64,000 nucleotides of DNA from Streptomyces sp. NBC_00461 (GTDB lineage Bacteria; Actinomycetota; Actinomycetes; Streptomycetales; Streptomycetaceae), in assembly GCF_036013935.1 (NCBI RefSeq), contig NZ_CP107902.1:9643001-9707000 (forward strand), given 5' to 3'. How positions within the stretch are numbered: position 1 is the first letter of the stretch; every line of letters begins with the position of its first letter. Of the stretch, positions 16,646 through 25,651 are shown in pieces. The notes under the pieces are model-generated. The model did no database searches. It was not told the origin of the DNA and saw only the letters and a program-made list of their open reading frames with translations. A program made the position numbers and the translations under genes.

Positions 16646-17755
16646 TCAGTAGCGCAGTATCCCCGCGATCCCGTGGGCGTCCCCCAGCATGCCGTCCGGT
16701 ACGAACCGGACGTCCGCGCCCGTCTCCAGGCACTGCTCGACGATCTCGTCCACGATGTCCTCGCGGGAGTCGAGGTCACCGCTCGCCGCCGGGACGAGGT
16801 GGTCGCCGAGGACATCGCGCACCGTCATGCGGTAGTTCTCCTCGACGGCCAGCAGCCGTACCCGGCCCTCGCGGGCGCTCTGCCAGACCTCGTCGACACC
16901 GGCCGCGAACGCCTTGCGGCCACGGGCCGTCTCGAGTTCCCGGGCCACGGCGTCGCTGCTTCTGCGGGCCTCGGCGGCGACCATCGGCCGTACCGCCTGC
17001 CACACGGCGTCGGGAGTGCCGTGCGCGAGACCGCCGTGGGGCAGGTGCAGCGCCTCCTTGGTGACGCTGCCGACCTCGTCCAGCACGGACAGCGCCGCCT
17101 GTTCACCGGTGACGTAGAGGGGCCGCGGCTGCTCGCGCAGGACCATGCCCATCGTGGCGTCGGCCTCCCGCAGGAAGTGCCGGGTGCCCTCGTCGCGGTA
17201 GGTGCTCGGGAAGTCGCCGATCCGCTCCTGCCGCTCGGCGTCGAAGTTCTCGGGGCGCCGGGTCAGGGGGAACCCGCCGGCCCGGTCCTCCATGACGCGA
17301 TCCGTGCCGCCGCTCCACAGGGTCGCCTGGTCGGAGGAGACCGACAGCACCCAGAACGGCCGCTCGGCGGCGTGCGCGGAGACGAGGTTGCGGGTCAGGA
17401 AGGTGTCGGAGAGCACCACGCGCTCCGGCACGGTACGGGCGAGCGACCACACCTGGTGCTCACCCGGAGCGGCGAAGATCACCAGACCGTCCTCGGCATG
17501 CGCCAGATCCACCTCCGTGAGGGCCTGGTCGAGCTGATGAACCACGTCGTGGCGCCGTTCCCGGGTGACCGAGGGATCGGACTCCAGCTGTTTCTTGGCC
17601 TCGGCCACCACATTGCGCAGCCGGACCGGATCCTGGGCGTTTTCGGGCTCCCGGCGGTGTGTCGGCGTCAGCACGGACACGGCCGGATAGGCGCGCGGGC
17701 GCCGGAGCTCGGACAGGGTTGAAGGACTCAGGTCGTGCTCCATAACAAGCACCAT
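16646..17755 (-). CDS. baeRF3-type (eRF1-like bacterial release-factor family) protein
   Basis: A 369-residue soluble protein with features of the bacterial archaeo-eukaryotic release factor (baeRF3) group: N-terminal S-V-L-T-P-T-H-R-R-E-P followed by N/D-P-V-R-L-R-N, and a C-terminal eL30-like part ending in D-A-H-G-I-A-G-I-L-R-Y. The family is proposed to act on stalled or hibernating ribosomes; proof is limited. I chose the ATG at 17755 because GAAAGGG stands 4 nt before it; an in-frame ATG at 17743 has no such site. The convergent phospholipase is separated by the terminator. Confidence 0.72.
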   Translation of the reverse strand: MVLVMEHDLSPSTLSELRRPRAYPAVSVLTPTHRREPENAQDPVRLRNVVAEAKKQLESDPSVTRERRHDVVHQLDQALTEVDLAHAEDGLVIFAAPGEHQVWSLARTVPERVVLSDTFLTRNLVSAHAAERPFWVLSVSSDQATLWSGGTDRVMEDRAGGFPLTRRPENFDAERQERIGDFPSTYRDEGTRHFLREADATMGMVLREQPRPLYVTGEQAALSVLDEVGSVTKEALHLPHGGLAHGTPDAVWQAVRPMVAAEARRSSDAVARELETARGRKAFAAGVDEVWQSAREGRVRLLAVEENYRMTVRDVLGDHLVPAASGDLDSREDIVDEIVEQCLETGADVRFVPDGMLGDAHGIAGILRY

Positions 17756-17820
17756 AGGACCCTTTCGCCGATCGGGCATTAGGGGCAGTCGAGCCAGGCA
17801 TACGGGACAAGGCAGACGCC

Positions 17821-19398
17821 TCAGTCGTCCTCCTCCTCGGGCCCGCACGAACTGCCGGTCGGCGGCAGGCTGCCGTACAGCAGGAAGCTGTCGACCTTCA
17901 GGTGTACGCACTTGGACGACGCGTAACCGGTGTGTCCCTCGCCCTTGTTGTCGAGCACCACGGCCGAGGAGCCGAGCCGCTGCGCCGTCTCCACGGTCCA
18001 GCGGTACGGCGTCGCCGGGTCGCCGCGGGTGCCGACGAGGAGCATCTTCGGCGTGTGGACGTCGTGCACGTCCTTGCGGATGAAGTCGGTGCCCTTGGGG
18101 CGGCCGTAGCACATCAGCAGCTCGGTGAGGCGGTAGCGGCCGAAGACGGGGGACGCCTGCTCGTACTCGGCGCGCAGCCGGCCGAGGTCCTTGAGGATCC
18201 TGTCCGCGGCGGGGCGATCGGGGTCGTCCGCGCAGTTGATCGCCATCAGCGCCGCCGGAAGGTTGTCGAGCGGGACGTCGTTGGCGTCGACCAGTCCGCC
18301 GCCGGTGCGCCCGCGTACGGGGAACACGGCGCCGCCGGTCGCGAAGCCCATCACTCCGCGTGTGTCACCGTCCTCGACCAGCTGGCCGAGCGCCCGCTCC
18401 AGCGACGGCCACAGCTCCTTGCTGTAGAGCGCCTGGCTGATGGCGCCCACGAGGTCCTGCCCGGAGAACTCCTGGCCGAAGTCCGTCGGTACGGGGTCCT
18501 CGTCGAGGGAGTCGACGAGGTGGACGACCTGCTCCCGGCCGTCGCGCGGATCCTGTCCGAACGGGCAGGCGATGTCCTTGGCGCACCACGTGATGAAGTC
18601 CTCCAGCGCCGTCTGCTGCCCTTGGGCGCCCGCGACTCCCTGTTCGGACATCGGTTCGGTCAGCGTGTCCACCCCGTCGAGCACCAGCCGGCCGACCTTC
18701 TTGGGGAACTGGGCCGCGTAGACCGCGCCGAGCCGGGTTCCGTAGGAGAAACCGAGGTAGTTGAGCTTCTTGTCGCCCAGCGCCTCGCGTATCACGTCCA
18801 TGTCGCGCGCGGAGTTCACCGTGCCGATGTGGGGGAGTACCGGACCCGAGTGCTTCGCGCACTGGGCGGCCGCGGTCCGCAACGCGTCGAGCATGGCCCG
18901 CGGATCGTCGGCCGCCGCGCTCTCGTCGGTCGCCGCCGAGGCCTCGGCGGCGCCGTCTCCGCAGCTGACGGGCGAGGACCTGCCGACCCCGCGCGGGTCG
19001 AACGTCACCACGTCGTAGCCGTTCGTCAGGCCCATGAAGTCGTCGCCGCCCGCGGCGAGTTCAGGGACACCCGCGCCGCCTGGACCGCCGAAGTTCAGCA
19101 GCACCGAGCCGCGCTTCTTGCCCGTCGCCCGGTAGCGGGCCAGCGCCAGGTCGAGCGTGCCGGCCTTCGGCTCGGTGTAGTCGAGAGGGACCGTGAGCTT
19201 GCCGCACTGAAGGTCCTTGGGCATGTCGTCGCCCTGGCACGCGGACCAGACGATCTTCTGCCGGTAGAACCGTGTCAGATCGGGGCCGGAGCCGTCCGAG
19301 GCTGCGGCGGGCAGACCCGCGGCCACCAGGGCCAGACCCACGGCTGCGCTGACGGCGCAGCGTCGGACAGCGGGCCGCGTTGACAACTTGGCCAGCAT
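17821..19398 (-). CDS. secreted alpha/beta-hydrolase, S33 tripeptidyl aminopeptidase family
   Basis: A 525-residue exported protein. A signal peptide occupies residues 1-33. The alpha/beta hydrolase core has an oxyanion segment (F-G-G-P-G-G-A-G near residue 103), the nucleophile elbow G-F-S-Y-G with Ser218, the acid in G-T-R-G-D-P-A-T-P near residue 460, and His in G-E-G-H-T-G near residue 490. It ends with the TAP C-terminal domain and an acidic tail. This Streptomyces family (SlpD/SlpE/Tap-like) removes tripeptides from extracellular proteins. Confidence 0.9.
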   Translation of the reverse strand: MLAKLSTRPAVRRCAVSAAVGLALVAAGLPAAASDGSGPDLTRFYRQKIVWSACQGDDMPKDLQCGKLTVPLDYTEPKAGTLDLALARYRATGKKRGSVLLNFGGPGGAGVPELAAGGDDFMGLTNGYDVVTFDPRGVGRSSPVSCGDGAAEASAATDESAAADDPRAMLDALRTAAAQCAKHSGPVLPHIGTVNSARDMDVIREALGDKKLNYLGFSYGTRLGAVYAAQFPKKVGRLVLDGVDTLTEPMSEQGVAGAQGQQTALEDFITWCAKDIACPFGQDPRDGREQVVHLVDSLDEDPVPTDFGQEFSGQDLVGAISQALYSKELWPSLERALGQLVEDGDTRGVMGFATGGAVFPVRGRTGGGLVDANDVPLDNLPAALMAINCADDPDRPAADRILKDLGRLRAEYEQASPVFGRYRLTELLMCYGRPKGTDFIRKDVHDVHTPKMLLVGTRGDPATPYRWTVETAQRLGSSAVVLDNKGEGHTGYASSKCVHLKVDSFLLYGSLPPTGSSCGPEEEDD

Positions 19399-19694
19399 CG
19401 ATGCCTCCAGGGGCGCCCGCCGGGGACCGGGAGAACGGCGCCTCGATCACGATAAGCGGGCGCTGCGGGGCCCGCCTCCGGGCCAGCGGGACCTCACGGA
19501 GTGCCCTACCCTGCGCACCCTCCGTGCGCATACGGCAGTTTTGCTGCTAGTTCGATAACCGTGCCGCTCGATGGGGTGAAAGACCGATAAGCCATAACCC
19601 GGATGGTTCGCCCGCGTTTTAACCCGTGCGGGCCAGTGCCCGCTTCTCCGGCGCGGGTACGTGCCCGCGACCATGTCTGGAAGGCAGGGAACCT

Positions 19695-20372
19695 ATGAGA
19701 AGGGTTACCCGAAATGGTGTGATCGCCGTCGCCGCGGCTTCGGGCGCGATGGCTCTGGCGGGTCCGGTGAGCGTCGCTTTCGCGGCCGACGGGGGCTCCG
19801 CCGCGAGCGGTGCCACCGCTGATTCGCCCGGCGTGCTCTCGGGCAACACCGTCCAGCTGCCGGTGCACGTCCCGGTGAACGTGTGCGGGAACACGCTGAA
19901 CGTGGTGGGGCTCCTCAACCCCGCCGTGGGCAACAGCTGCGTCAACAGGAGCGCGAGCGGCAAGCACGCAGCGGGCAAGGCCACCTCAGGCGGCAGCGCG
20001 GCGCACGGCAGCGGAAAGGATTCGCCGGGCGTGGTCTCGGGCAACACCGTCCAGCTGCCGGTGCACGTCCCGGTGAACGTCAGCGGGAACACGGCGAACG
20101 TGGTCGGCGTCGGCAACGCAGCTGTCGGCAACGAGTCCGGGAACGTCTCCGGCCACGCACACCACTGCGCCAAGCCGGCGCCGAAGCCGTCCGCTCCGGC
20201 CAAGGCGCATCCGCAGCCGGTGACCGCCCAGCGCGCCACGCCACGGCAGGCCCCGCCCTCCCTCGCCCACACGGGCGCCGACCAGACACTGCCCGCCGCC
20301 GCGGCGAGCGTCGCGCTGGTCCTGGGCGGAGTCGCCGTCCACCGGAGCTTCCGGCGACGGGCGACACGCTGA
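19695..20372 (+). CDS. long chaplin with two chaplin domains and an LAxTG sorting signal
   Basis: A 225-residue secreted protein. It has a signal peptide, two chaplin domains (V-L/V-S-G-N-T-V-Q-L-P-V-H-V-P-V-N-V) and a Pro/Lys/Ala-rich wall spacer. The sorting signal is L-A-H-T-G followed by a hydrophobic stretch and R-R-R. Long chaplins are anchored to the wall by sortase and coat aerial hyphae with amyloid fibrils together with short chaplins. Domain 1 has both conserved Cys (V-C-G-N and S-C-V-N); domain 2 has Ser at both positions. The ATG at 19695 follows AGGCAGGGA. About 300 nt of non-coding promoter region precedes it. Confidence 0.95.
   Translation: MRRVTRNGVIAVAAASGAMALAGPVSVAFAADGGSAASGATADSPGVLSGNTVQLPVHVPVNVCGNTLNVVGLLNPAVGNSCVNRSASGKHAAGKATSGGSAAHGSGKDSPGVVSGNTVQLPVHVPVNVSGNTANVVGVGNAAVGNESGNVSGHAHHCAKPAPKPSAPAKAHPQPVTAQRATPRQAPPSLAHTGADQTLPAAAASVALVLGGVAVHRSFRRRATR
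19837..20080 (+). repeat. perfect 46-bp direct repeat within the chaplin gene
   Basis: Positions 19837-19882 and 20035-20080 are identical over 46 bp, encoding the amyloid-forming core of each chaplin domain. Flanking parts of the domains have diverged. Perfect identity including silent positions suggests recent duplication or gene conversion, and recombination between the copies would yield a one-domain chaplin. Confidence 0.9.
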
Positions 20373-20403
20373 CCGCACGGCACGCACGCACGCATCGCAG
20401 CGG

Positions 20404-20442
20404 AGAAGGGCCCTGCCGGGCGGGGGACCGGCAGGGCCTTCC
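20404..20442. terminator. terminator between chaplin and methyltransferase genes
   Basis: An inverted repeat, GAAGGGCCCTGCCGG against CCGGCAGGGCCTTC (one bulged G), encloses a short G-rich loop. It lies about 30 nt after the chaplin stop and before the stop of the convergent methyltransferase gene, so it probably acts in both directions. Confidence 0.8.
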
Positions 20443-20484
20443 GTGACCTCGGTGAGCCCGGTGGGGCCGCGTCCTCCAGCTCGG

Positions 20485-21213
20485 CTAACGGGCCACCGCG
20501 GTCATCAGCACCATCCCGGAGTCCCCGTACTCCGGCAGCGTCGGGTCGCTGTCGATCCGGGTGACGGACAGGTCGCGGGTCATCGGGGTGAACACCCTGG
20601 TGACGATCTCCGGGTTCACGGGGCAGCCCGGCCAACGGGACGCGGGCCCGATGCGGTAGGTGGGCATGTTCTCCATGAAGGCGGCCACCAGGTACCCGCC
20701 GGGGACCACGCAGCGGACGAAGGCGCGGCAGAAGTCGGTGAATTCCGCGTAGTCCTCGGTGGCGCCCTCGGCGACGAAGTGCATGGACGCCAGCTCGTAT
20801 CCGGCGGGCTCCAGCTCCCTGACGTCGGCGTGGACGACGTTGACGTGTGCCAGTGCCCCGGCCAGCGTGGTCGGCAGGTCGGGGTTCAGGCGCCGGGACA
20901 GCGCGTGGAACGGCTGCCAGCTGGCGTCGGGGCCGCAGAGGATCTGGTCCTCCAGGTAGGCGATGTTGCCCGCCCCCGCCTCGACGGCCTCGATACGGCG
21001 GCTCGCGGCGGCCGCGAGGATCAGGGGATAGAGGTTGGGGCCGGCCCCGAACTCCACCGAGCGGCCGACGGAACCCGGCACGAACCGCCGGTAGAACGCC
21101 GAGTGGTGGCTGATGACCGCGGCGTCGGACCGGTGCAGGTCGCGATAGTTCTCCGCGAGGTAGTCGGCGACCGGCCAGGTGTCCCAGTCGACGTCGTCGT
21201 TGTGGGTCGCCAT
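20485..21213 (-). CDS. SAM-dependent methyltransferase (NNMT/PNMT-like), coupled to the c-di-GMP/oxoamine synthase gene
   Basis: A 242-residue class I methyltransferase. The SAM motif I is V-E-F-G-A-G-P-N-L-Y-P (near residue 55), an acidic E-A-V-E-A-G strand follows, and H-A-D-V-R and V-P-G-G-Y-L-V-A-A-F are motifs II and III. The layout resembles the NNMT/PNMT/TEMT group acting on amines or other small molecules. It resembles a methyltransferase family widespread in Streptomyces. The ATG at 21213 lies 7 nt after the stop of the preceding large gene, and its GAAGGG site is inside that gene's last codons. The two are therefore translationally coupled, and the enzyme may modify the product of the fused oxoamine synthase. 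Confidence 0.85.
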   Translation of the reverse strand: MATHNDDVDWDTWPVADYLAENYRDLHRSDAAVISHHSAFYRRFVPGSVGRSVEFGAGPNLYPLILAAAASRRIEAVEAGAGNIAYLEDQILCGPDASWQPFHALSRRLNPDLPTTLAGALAHVNVVHADVRELEPAGYELASMHFVAEGATEDYAEFTDFCRAFVRCVVPGGYLVAAFMENMPTYRIGPASRWPGCPVNPEIVTRVFTPMTRDLSVTRIDSDPTLPEYGDSGMVLMTAVAR

Positions 21214-21220
21214 GGCGGGC

Positions 21221-24200
21221 TCAGCCCTTCGCCTTCAGCGGGAAACGCGCGGACAGCCGGGTCAGGGTGCCGTTCAGCCGGTCGATGTCGGCGTCCGAGT
21301 TCAGAGCCGTGATCTGGACCCGGAAACCGACCCGGTCGCGCGGCACGAGCGGATAGGCGGCCAGCGTCACATAGATGCCCTCCTCCCAGAGGAACGCGGC
21401 GACCGCGTCGAGATCGTCCGCGTTCGCCAGCGGTATCTCGATGATCGGCAGCCGGTCCGTATTGAGCGTGCCGACATCCAGCCCGTCGAGGTGGTCCAGC
21501 ACCCGGACCGTCCTGAGGTACAGGTCGGCGCGCAGGACGTCCCCGCGCCGGTCGTTGACGTCGAGCCCGGCGAGTGCCGTGGCCAGGGAGGCCGTGGGGG
21601 AGGGGCCCGAGTACAGGTAGGGTCCGGCGGCCGTCTTCAGCCGGTTCTTCAGCTCGGTGGGCAGAGCCAGGAAGGCGAGCAGCGACGAGTACGCCTTCGA
21701 GAAACCGGAGACCAGGACGATCCCGTCGTAGGACTCGCCGGTGTGCCGCACCACGCCGTTGCCGCGCGAACCGTACGGACAGGGCTCCAGCGGTCCGCGT
21801 TCCCCGATCACGCCGAACCCGTGCGCGTCGTCGACGTAGAGCGTTGCGCCCCCCGCGCGGCACACCGAGGCCAGCGCGGGCAGGTCGGGAACGTTGCCGC
21901 TCATGCTGTTGACCCCGTCCAGACACACCAGCCGCGGCAGACCTGCGGGCACCGAGGCCAGCAGGGACTCCAGCTCTTCGGGGCGCTCGGCGTGGAAGCG
22001 GTGCAGGGTGGCACCCTGGCCGCGGGCCACGACACAGCCGTCGTACACCGTGCGATGCGCGGTCGCCTCCACGAACACATGGCCGCCCTCGGCCAGGACG
22101 GGGATCACCGACGAGTGGATCAGCGTCAGGGTGGGCAGCAGCAGCGTGTCCGGGGCGCCCAGCAGTGCCGCGAGCCGTGCCTCGATCTCCGGGTACAGGC
22201 GCGGGCTGCCCAGCAGCCGTGACCAGCTGGGGTGTGTGCCCCACCGTCGCAGTGCGGGGTCCACGGCCCCGATGACGTCCGGGTCCCAGTCGAAGCCGAG
22301 GTAGTTGCAGGACGCGAAGTCGATCAGCCAGTGACCGCGGCTGCGGATGCGCCGGCCGCGCACCTCGTCCAGCACCGCGTCGGTCATCGGGCTGGTCCGC
22401 CGCAGATGTTCGAGGTCCGCCCCGAGCGCCGCGCGGCGCTCCGGGGACGAGGGCCGCGCCGTCGGCACGAGCGCCGACTTCGGGTGGCCTTTCGCGCGCG
22501 GGTAGCACCGCCCGACGCGCTCCCGCAGGACCCGCTCGCTCTGCTCCAGCGTCATCGGCCTGTCGAACAGGTACCCCTGCCCGAACCGGCACCCCATGCC
22601 GGCCAGCAGATCGCGCTGCGCCGCGTCCTCGATCCCCTCGGCGATCACCTGCATGCCCAGGGTGTCGGCGATCCGCACGATGCCCTCGACCAGCGCGACC
22701 TGCTGGGCGTCGCGTGTGATGTCGTCGATGAACGTCTTGTCGATCTTCAGCGTGTCGATGGGGAAGTCCCGCAGATAGCGCAGTGAGGAGAACCCGGTCC
22801 CGAAGTCGTCGACCGCGATGTGCACGCCCAGTTCCTTCAGCGAGCGCAGCACCGACTGGATCTGGGTGTCGCGGCGCAGCAGCACCGTCTCGGTGAGCTC
22901 CAACTGCAGCGAACCGGGTGCCAGGCCCGGCGTGCGCAGCGCCTGGTCGACCTGTTCCAGGAATCCGGCGTCGCGGAACTGGCGGGCGGACACGTTCACG
23001 CTGACGTACGGCGGACTGACCGGGCCGGGCAGCCGCTGCAGGCCGACGATGTCACTGACCGCGTTCTCCAGGACCCACGCCCCGAGCGGCGCGATGTGCC
23101 CGGTCTCCTCGGCCAGCGTGATGAACTGCTCCGGTGTGACGGGCCGGTGCGGTGCTCGCGGCCAGCGGACCAGCGCCTCGAAGCCGACGACCTCGCCCGC
23201 ACCGATGTCCACGACCGGCTGGTAGCGCAGGGCGAACTCCTTGCCGGCGACCGCCTCGGCGAGCCGGCTCTGCAGGTCGTGGCGCTCGACCATGCGGGTG
23301 TGCAGCAGCGGCTGGAAGCGGCGCCACTGACGCTTGCCGGCCGACTTCGCCGCGTACAGCGCGAGATCGGCGTGACCGAGCAGCTCCTGTGCGTCCGTGC
23401 TGTCGCGGGCGGTGGCCACGCCCACGCTGGCGGACACGGTCACCGACTCGTCGGCGAGGTCGAACGGCCTGGTCAGCGTCTGGATCACCTGGGCCGCCAG
23501 GATTTCCGCGTCCAGCGGTTCCCGGGCGTCCTCCATCAGCACGGCGAACTCGTCGCCGCCGAGCCGGGCCGCGGTGTCGGTACGCCGCAGGGTCTTGGAG
23601 AGACGGTTGCCGACGGCGATCAGGAGGTGGTCACCGGCCGAGTGCCCGAGGGTGTCGTTGATCAGCTTGAAGTCGTCGAGGTCGATGAAGAGCAGACAGG
23701 TCATGGAGGACTCGCGGTGGCCGCGCAGCAGGGCGCGTTCGATCCGCTCCAGCAGCAGGGTGCGGTTGGGCAGGCCGGTCAGCGAGTCGTGGAAGGCCCG
23801 CTGGGTCAGCTCGTGCGCCAGCCGGCGCTGCTCTGTCACGTCGCGCAGGGTGACGACCAGTCCGGCCACGGTCCGCTCGTCCCGGAAGTCGCTGCACCGC
23901 ACCTCCACCTCGACGCGGCCCGCGCGGTGCCGCACCCACCAGTGGTCGTGGGTGGCCCGCGGGCCGTTGTCCCGCACGGCCGTCAGTTCCCGCGTGGCGC
24001 GTTGCCGGTCACGGGGGTCGACCAGGTCGGGCAGCGACTCACCGACCACCTCGGCGGTACCGAAGACGGTCGCCGCCGAGGGACTGGCGTACCGGATGGT
24101 GTTGTCGTCCTCGACGATGAGGATGACGTCCGAGGTGTTGCGCACCAGGGTGCGGAAGTACGCCTCGCTCTCCCGGCTGCTGATCTCCTGGCGCAGGGCG

Positions 24201-25543
24201 ATGCGCTCCATTGCCAGCCCCGCGTGCGAGGCCAGGATCTCCATGGAACCCCGTGTCTCGGTGAGCGGTCCGGCCGGCCCGGTGACCAGGAGGACGCCCG
24301 GAACATCGCCGTACGGGCGCTCGGGCGGGGTCATCAGGCACACCAGGACGGTCGTCGCGCCGTCCAGCTCGGCGACGCTGCCGGGACCGAGGTCGCGGGC
24401 GTGCGCGATCCGCGCGTGGTACGGCGCCAGGTCCGCCGCCCGCTCGGCGGGCAGCAGCAGGGTCCGGTGGCCGACCTCGGTGCCCAGCAGCCGGTCGACG
24501 GCGGCCTCGCAGGACTGCGCGACCTCCAGCGGCCGGACGGCCGAGACCAGTGAGGCGGCCGCCTGGCGCAGCGCCGTTTCCCGTGTCACCGCCCTCCGGT
24601 GGGCCACCACCATCCCTGCCAGCCGCCAGATCACCAGCAGGAACAGGAGGGCCGAGAACGCGGCGATGGCGGCCGCGTCGTGCGCCGAGCGCGTCAGCGC
24701 CTCGTACAGCAGGATCCCCGGCGCGATGAGCGTCGTCACGGCCAGCATCAGCAGCCGGCGCGGCGGCGGCAGCAGCGACCCCTGCCGGGGCGCGGCAGCG
24801 GTCAGCTCCACCATGTCCGGATGCAGCGCGGCCTGGCCCCAGGCCGTGTAGAAGATGATCCATCCGACATCCAGCCCCGTGCCCGCCTGCCAGGTGTCGT
24901 TGAGCTGCAGGATCCCGTACGCGATGTCGAAGCCGAGCAGCGTCACCGTGCCGACGACCAGGAACTGCACGGACCGGTTGGGCGCGTCGACCGGATTCGG
25001 TGCCAGCAGCCGCACCAGCAGGGCCAGGACCAGTACGTCGCCGAGCGGGTAGGCGATGCTGATGGCCCGCTGCTCCCAGGTCAGCCCCTCCACCTGCGTG
25101 AGCGGCTGCACCAGATACACCCACACGGGCAGCGCCAGACCTGCCGTGATGATCAGCGCGTCCAGCAGGCTCGGCAGGTCGTGGCCCGCCCACCGGTAGC
25201 GGACCAGGCCGGACAGCCCGATGGCGAACAGCGGGTACGTGGTCAGGTACGCGGCGTCCGAGGGGGAGGGGAAGGGGTTGGAGGCCTGGAAGTACTGCTC
25301 CACGATGTTGTAGTACGTGTCGCCCGCGATGAAGGTGAGCAGGGCGGCGGCCAGTACCCACCAGGGCCAGCGGTGGGCGGGTCGGTTGACATGGCTGCCG
25401 ACCATCACGGCGGCCGTGCCGGCGAGGCCGATGACGGCCCAGACGGGGGCACGGGCGGCGGGCAACGCCATGTAGAGGGACGTGGCGACGGCGACCAGTG
25501 CGAGGTGGGCCGCCATCAGCCGATGTGCCGACAACAAGGGCAA
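21221..25543 (-). CDS. fusion: membrane GAF-PAS-GGDEF-EAL c-di-GMP enzyme joined to an alpha-oxoamine synthase
   Basis: One uninterrupted frame of 1440 residues. Residues 1-312 hold about eight to ten membrane helices, 320-450 a GAF-like domain and 460-575 a PAS/PAC domain. GGDEF follows (motif at 662-666, with inhibitory-site RxxD at 653-656), then EAL (E-A-L at 789-791; DDFGTG at 912-917). After a linker of about 30 residues, 1050-1440 form a PLP fold-type I alpha-oxoamine synthase: F-A-S-C-N-Y-L-G, V-D-D-A-H-G-F-G (1237-1244) and PLP lysine K1283 in S-G-F-S-K-A-Y. All catalytic motifs are intact. The start is TTG behind GGGAGGAGG (25543, or TTG at 25537). A separate synthase starting at M1053 or V1026 cannot be excluded, but neither has a clear ribosome-binding site and no stop intervenes. 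Confidence 0.85.
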   Translation of the reverse strand: MPLLSAHRLMAAHLALVAVATSLYMALPAARAPVWAVIGLAGTAAVMVGSHVNRPAHRWPWWVLAAALLTFIAGDTYYNIVEQYFQASNPFPSPSDAAYLTTYPLFAIGLSGLVRYRWAGHDLPSLLDALIITAGLALPVWVYLVQPLTQVEGLTWEQRAISIAYPLGDVLVLALLVRLLAPNPVDAPNRSVQFLVVGTVTLLGFDIAYGILQLNDTWQAGTGLDVGWIIFYTAWGQAALHPDMVELTAAAPRQGSLLPPPRRLLMLAVTTLIAPGILLYEALTRSAHDAAAIAAFSALLFLLVIWRLAGMVVAHRRAVTRETALRQAAASLVSAVRPLEVAQSCEAAVDRLLGTEVGHRTLLLPAERAADLAPYHARIAHARDLGPGSVAELDGATTVLVCLMTPPERPYGDVPGVLLVTGPAGPLTETRGSMEILASHAGLAMERIALRQEISSRESEAYFRTLVRNTSDVILIVEDDNTIRYASPSAATVFGTAEVVGESLPDLVDPRDRQRATRELTAVRDNGPRATHDHWWVRHRAGRVEVEVRCSDFRDERTVAGLVVTLRDVTEQRRLAHELTQRAFHDSLTGLPNRTLLLERIERALLRGHRESSMTCLLFIDLDDFKLINDTLGHSAGDHLLIAVGNRLSKTLRRTDTAARLGGDEFAVLMEDAREPLDAEILAAQVIQTLTRPFDLADESVTVSASVGVATARDSTDAQELLGHADLALYAAKSAGKRQWRRFQPLLHTRMVERHDLQSRLAEAVAGKEFALRYQPVVDIGAGEVVGFEALVRWPRAPHRPVTPEQFITLAEETGHIAPLGAWVLENAVSDIVGLQRLPGPVSPPYVSVNVSARQFRDAGFLEQVDQALRTPGLAPGSLQLELTETVLLRRDTQIQSVLRSLKELGVHIAVDDFGTGFSSLRYLRDFPIDTLKIDKTFIDDITRDAQQVALVEGIVRIADTLGMQVIAEGIEDAAQRDLLAGMGCRFGQGYLFDRPMTLEQSERVLRERVGRCYPRAKGHPKSALVPTARPSSPERRAALGADLEHLRRTSPMTDAVLDEVRGRRIRSRGHWLIDFASCNYLGFDWDPDVIGAVDPALRRWGTHPSWSRLLGSPRLYPEIEARLAALLGAPDTLLLPTLTLIHSSVIPVLAEGGHVFVEATAHRTVYDGCVVARGQGATLHRFHAERPEELESLLASVPAGLPRLVCLDGVNSMSGNVPDLPALASVCRAGGATLYVDDAHGFGVIGERGPLEPCPYGSRGNGVVRHTGESYDGIVLVSGFSKAYSSLLAFLALPTELKNRLKTAAGPYLYSGPSPTASLATALAGLDVNDRRGDVLRADLYLRTVRVLDHLDGLDVGTLNTDRLPIIEIPLANADDLDAVAAFLWEEGIYVTLAAYPLVPRDRVGFRVQITALNSDADIDRLNGTLTRLSARFPLKAKG

Positions 25544-25651
25544 GCGCCTCCTCCCTTGGAGGAGACCGGGCCGTCCACCTGGTCTGGTTCCCCATAGATG
25601 GTAGGCACCGCGGCCCGGACCTGCATCTCGGGAACAGCGGCCCCGGGATGC

